From Bacillota bacterium (GTDB lineage: Bacteria; Bacillota; UBA4882; UBA8346): a stretch of 64,000 nucleotides of DNA. Below the pieces are notes generated by a model. The model was not told where the DNA came from. It did not search any database and worked only from the letters and a program-made list of their open reading frames with translations. Made by a program: the position numbers and the translations under genes. The DNA lies in contig JAFABB010000042.1 in NCBI GenBank assembly GCA_023426245.1, positions 1 through 64,000 on the forward strand. The letters run 5' to 3'. Of this stretch, positions 61,866 through 64,000 are shown in pieces; positions within the stretch are counted from its first letter, which is position 1; the number at the start of each line of letters is the position of its first letter.

Positions 61866-61886
61866 CTTAAGCTAGCCCTCCCATCT

Positions 61887-62093
61887 TTAGTCCATCATTG
61901 AAATCTTTTGAAGCGCCATTCCAATACTTTTTGTTGCGGTCTGCCCCTATCCCATTGCTCCAACACCCTTTTGGCTTTCTCTTTGTTTCCCAAAATGCAA
62001 TATGCGGCAGCCATCTGCAACTTATAATAATAATTACCGATCAGGGTCACCCGGGGATACTCTCTTTCATACCCCGCAACAAGTCCGGAAATG
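61887..62093 (-). pseudogene. C-terminal fragment of the 50686-51306 gene
   Basis: Matches the last ~70 codons of the intact gene (GLVAGYEREYPRVTLIGNYY, LQMAAAYCILGNKEKAKRVL) but loses one base near the end (GAATGG for GAATCGG) and has no front. Confidence 0.8.
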
Positions 62094-62174
62094 GCACCTC
62101 ATTTTTACAGATCAAATGTTTATTATCGCTATCTATTCATCATGCCTTCCAGTTCCTGTTGCCGATGAATTAAC

Positions 62175-62828
62175 CTACGGAATATTTGTTGGCTCTAACC
62201 TTAATATTTCCCCGATCGGCCCCAATTTTTTAATGCGAATTACCGCTTTTGCATAAGGAACATTTCGCATTACGATACAGGGCGGTTGCTTTGAACCACT
62301 GAGAAGCTCACCGATTGAGATATCGGTTTGCAAAACTTTTTTAATCGTTAACAAATCTTTAATTCCTCCAACAGGCGCCCGTTCTAAAATGATATCATGC
62401 GGTTCGATGGATGATTTTGCGCCTTCAAATTTTGAGGTCGTAATGATGCAACCTCCCGAAATCCATTGCTCAAAGTCGGCGGCAATCATTTCCGGTCCAT
62501 CCTCGGGGTTCATATACCCGCAATCAACGGCAATTACTTCATTGGCGCCGCTCTCGCTTTTCATTAAAAATACTTTGTCGCCGCTGTCATCGCCGATGGC
62601 CACATAACCCTTGGCATACTCTTTAACTTCCAAGGTCTGATTGCGCTCGACCAAATCATCCGTGCCATAAAGCCCGATTCCTTCGTCATTGATAAAGCCA
62701 TTGGTGGTGTCTAGCAAGTCACGGTATACTTTGGGTAAAACAAGCCCCAATTCGCTCTCAACGTAGTTGAGCTCTTCCGCTCCGGCAGGATTATTTTTCT
62801 TGAGGCCGGCTATTTTTGATAAATCCAT
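62175..62828 (-). CDS. SMI1/KNR4 (SUKH)-family immunity-type protein
   Basis: 217 residues from ATG 62828 (GGGGATTGCC before it; an in-frame start at 62840 lies four codons upstream). SUKH hallmarks: LNYVESELGLVLPKVYRDLL, DTTNGFINDEGIGLYGTDDL, YVAIGDDSGDKVFLMKS. Extended C-terminal part (~130-217) of unknown function. Confidence 0.8.
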   Translation of the reverse strand: MDLSKIAGLKKNNPAGAEELNYVESELGLVLPKVYRDLLDTTNGFINDEGIGLYGTDDLVERNQTLEVKEYAKGYVAIGDDSGDKVFLMKSESGANEVIAVDCGYMNPEDGPEMIAADFEQWISGGCIITTSKFEGAKSSIEPHDIILERAPVGGIKDLLTIKKVLQTDISIGELLSGSKQPPCIVMRNVPYAKAVIRIKKLGPIGEILRLEPTNIP

Positions 62829-62858
62829 GGCAATCCCCATCCTTCAATAAATAGTGCT

Positions 62859-63371
62859 TCATATTTTTCTCAGCCGGTGGACCCTGAAGCTGCAATCTTC
62901 AAAATCACACCTCTCCACAGTATCCATCGTGTATGTCCCCGGTTTGATGATAATCTCACAATACCCGTATGCCCAATCCGGCCCATAATCGCAAGCGGGA
63001 AAAAGATAGACGGTATCATCACGGAATGAAATCTTTAAATTTGTAGGGGTAAACAGTTCATCCGGGATTGTAGTGTTCTTCCCGCTAATTACCTGATCCT
63101 CGATACCTGCCGCGCAATAGTTCCAAACAACCAGATAGCCTCCTTGGCCGTCCGTTCCCGGAATCCAGGCGCTTCTTGGCACATCATCGGATATTATAAT
63201 TCCATATCCGTCCGCAACGGGTATTACTCCCAGATAATCCTCAATCTCACCTGCCCGATCATAATGAAGCGGGCACTTTGGCCCCTGCCATTGGTCGACG
63301 AGCCGTTTTTCCAGGACCAGATGGGGTCCGCTATCACATTCGATCCACATAAGGCTTGTACTGGAACTCAT
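62859..63371 (-). CDS. Imm21-like immunity protein
   Basis: 170 residues. Imm21 pattern as I remember it: LMWIECDSGPHLVLEKRLVD, QWQG, DYDRA-like HYDRAGEIEDYLGVIPVADG, IIISDDVPRSAWIPGTDGQG and GYLVVWNYCA. Start ATG 63371 after GCGGAGGG. Confidence 0.7.
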   Translation of the reverse strand: MSSSTSLMWIECDSGPHLVLEKRLVDQWQGPKCPLHYDRAGEIEDYLGVIPVADGYGIIISDDVPRSAWIPGTDGQGGYLVVWNYCAAGIEDQVISGKNTTIPDELFTPTNLKISFRDDTVYLFPACDYGPDWAYGYCEIIIKPGTYTMDTVERCDFEDCSFRVHRLRKI

Positions 63372-63401
63372 TTCAAACCCTCCGCGCCTTTCTAAATGTC
63401 C

Positions 63402-63644
63402 TTACAATAAGTTCATATCCTTTAACACTTCAAGGAAAGACTGATAGAAATAGTCACAGGCCTCAACCTCGGTTTTGAAAATTTTCAAACCGGTCTTTTG
63501 GCCGCGCTCGCTATAATAGACTTCCCATCCATTAACTATCTGATTAAGGCAGTGCGCTTCATTGGGCAATCCCCCGTCCAGCGAGTAAAAGTCCGCCGGG
63601 ATATTCTTTTTGACCAGTTCTTTTCGGAAATCATTTTTAGTCAC
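63402..63644 (-). CDS. Small hypothetical immunity-type protein
   Basis: 80 residues from GTG 63644 (GGGAG 11 bases upstream). IPADFYSLDGGLPNEAHCLN, GWEVYYSERGQKTGLKIFKT, EVEACDYFYQSFLEVL: a compact alpha/beta protein of a kind common next to toxin genes; no Pfam name recalled. Confidence 0.65.
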   Translation of the reverse strand: MTKNDFRKELVKKNIPADFYSLDGGLPNEAHCLNQIVNGWEVYYSERGQKTGLKIFKTEVEACDYFYQSFLEVLKDMNLL

Positions 63645-63648
63645 GCTG

Positions 63649-63819
63649 TCATGATCTCCCGCTCAATGTTTTTTCGTGACTTGCACACAGTTCCGTTCTT
63701 ACCCTGTACCATAAGCCCGATATACGCTTCATGGTTAGAATGTCCTGGCAAGAAAATTGTCCGGCTAAATACTTGGCAAATTGTTTCATATCATCAAGAC
63801 TGTTTAACTGTAAATCCAT
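63649..63819 (-). pseudogene. Possible TsaE-type fragment
   Basis: 56 codons from ATG 63819 (GGAG six bases upstream). The first 32 residues, MDLQLNSLDDMKQFAKYLAG then QFSCQDILTMK, follow the N-terminus of TsaE ('l.s..et..la..La..l..gdvi.L'). The P-loop (GDLGAGKTT) that should come next is absent and the rest (RISGLWYRVRTELC) is unrelated. If right, a broken copy; similarity is short, so chance is possible. Confidence 0.35.
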
Positions 63820-63930
63820 AAAAGTCTCCAGTTGGTGGATCATTTACCTCGAACCTTTGTAAATAATCTAAATATTTAAATCCTGAATTATCTAAGTTAT
63901 ACTACAAATGGTTTAAGAGAGATTCATCAT

Positions 63931-64000
63931 ATGAAACCGGTTTTAACCCATCCCCGGAATCTTTGCCAAGAAGAAGCTCTGGCGCTTCAACAAAATCTGG
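63931..64000 (+). CDS. Start of a plus-strand gene, possibly endonuclease V (partial)
   Basis: ATG 63931 with AGAGAG about ten bases upstream; open to the window end. The visible residues, KPVLTHPRNLCQEEALALQQ NL (shown split), resemble the start of endonuclease V (Thermotoga: HRWDLPPEEAIKVQNELR). Only 23 codons are visible. The YwqK-like gene 3 kb away makes a nearby endonuclease V plausible, since the two are linked in B. subtilis. Confidence 0.4.
   Translation, partial: MKPVLTHPRNLCQEEALALQQNL

Noticed and set aside
1..64000. tRNA, rRNA, prophage or replication origin.
   Set aside because: Looked for CCA-ended cloverleafs, rRNA cores, phage structural genes and DnaA-box clusters by eye; none could be supported.

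Overview
The window looks like chromosome from a diderm (two-membrane) Firmicute, possibly a Negativicutes- or Limnochordia-type lineage. This is an inference from three things: GGAGG-type ribosome sites with low-to-mid GC, a Bacillus-like catechol siderophore (dhb) operon, and outer-membrane-style proteins (secretin domains, beta-barrels ending in F or W). I found no rRNA, tRNA or CRISPR array.

Region 1 (1-11081, minus strand) is one iron-starvation operon in the order dhbA, aroF (DAHP synthase), dhbC, dhbE, dhbB, a single-module NRPS (C-A-PCP-TE), an MbtH-like gene and a DHA2 exporter cut by the window edge. AroF feeds chorismate. DhbC, DhbB and DhbA make 2,3-dihydroxybenzoate, DhbE activates it and loads it on DhbB, and the NRPS adds an amino acid and cyclises. 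The adenylation-domain code I read by eye (DFWNIGMVH) is the threonine code, so the predicted product is a (DHB-Thr)n lactone. Upstream sit a DtxR/IdeR-like box and a Fur-like box.

Region 2 (11378-13875) holds an unrecognised decayed gene, a secreted TraB/GumN-family protein and a second possible decayed gene.

Region 3 (13889-33715, minus) is a set of four very large secreted glycosidases: GH127, GH3, GH2 and GH38. All end in the same tandem of three He_PIG/cadherin-like modules. A fifth member survives only as its start and its last ~45 codons. They probably work together on a branched plant- or glycoprotein-type glycan.

Region 4 (34131-41312, minus) is the most unusual block. It encodes a small beta-sandwich protein, three paralogous pilin-like subunits, a PapD/DUF916-like chaperone-like protein, a short secretin, and a protein joining secretin N-domains to a C-terminal outer-membrane barrel. 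I propose a fimbria-type assembly system in which secretin-like proteins replace the usher.

Region 5 (41313-45229) has terminators, a reverse-transcriptase fragment, a ~500-bp array of exact 21-bp period, and a ROK regulator with an MFS transporter.

Region 6 (45453-63819, almost all minus) is a polyimmunity-type island: SUKH, GAD-like/DUF1851, DUF600-like, Imm30, Imm21, ankyrin, Sel1 and MORN proteins plus many unknowns. It contains duplicated and decayed copies and no recognisable toxin. Inserted in it are an outer-membrane-barrel-like gene and a CASTOR/POLLUX-like ion channel. The window ends with what may be the start of an endonuclease V gene on the plus strand.
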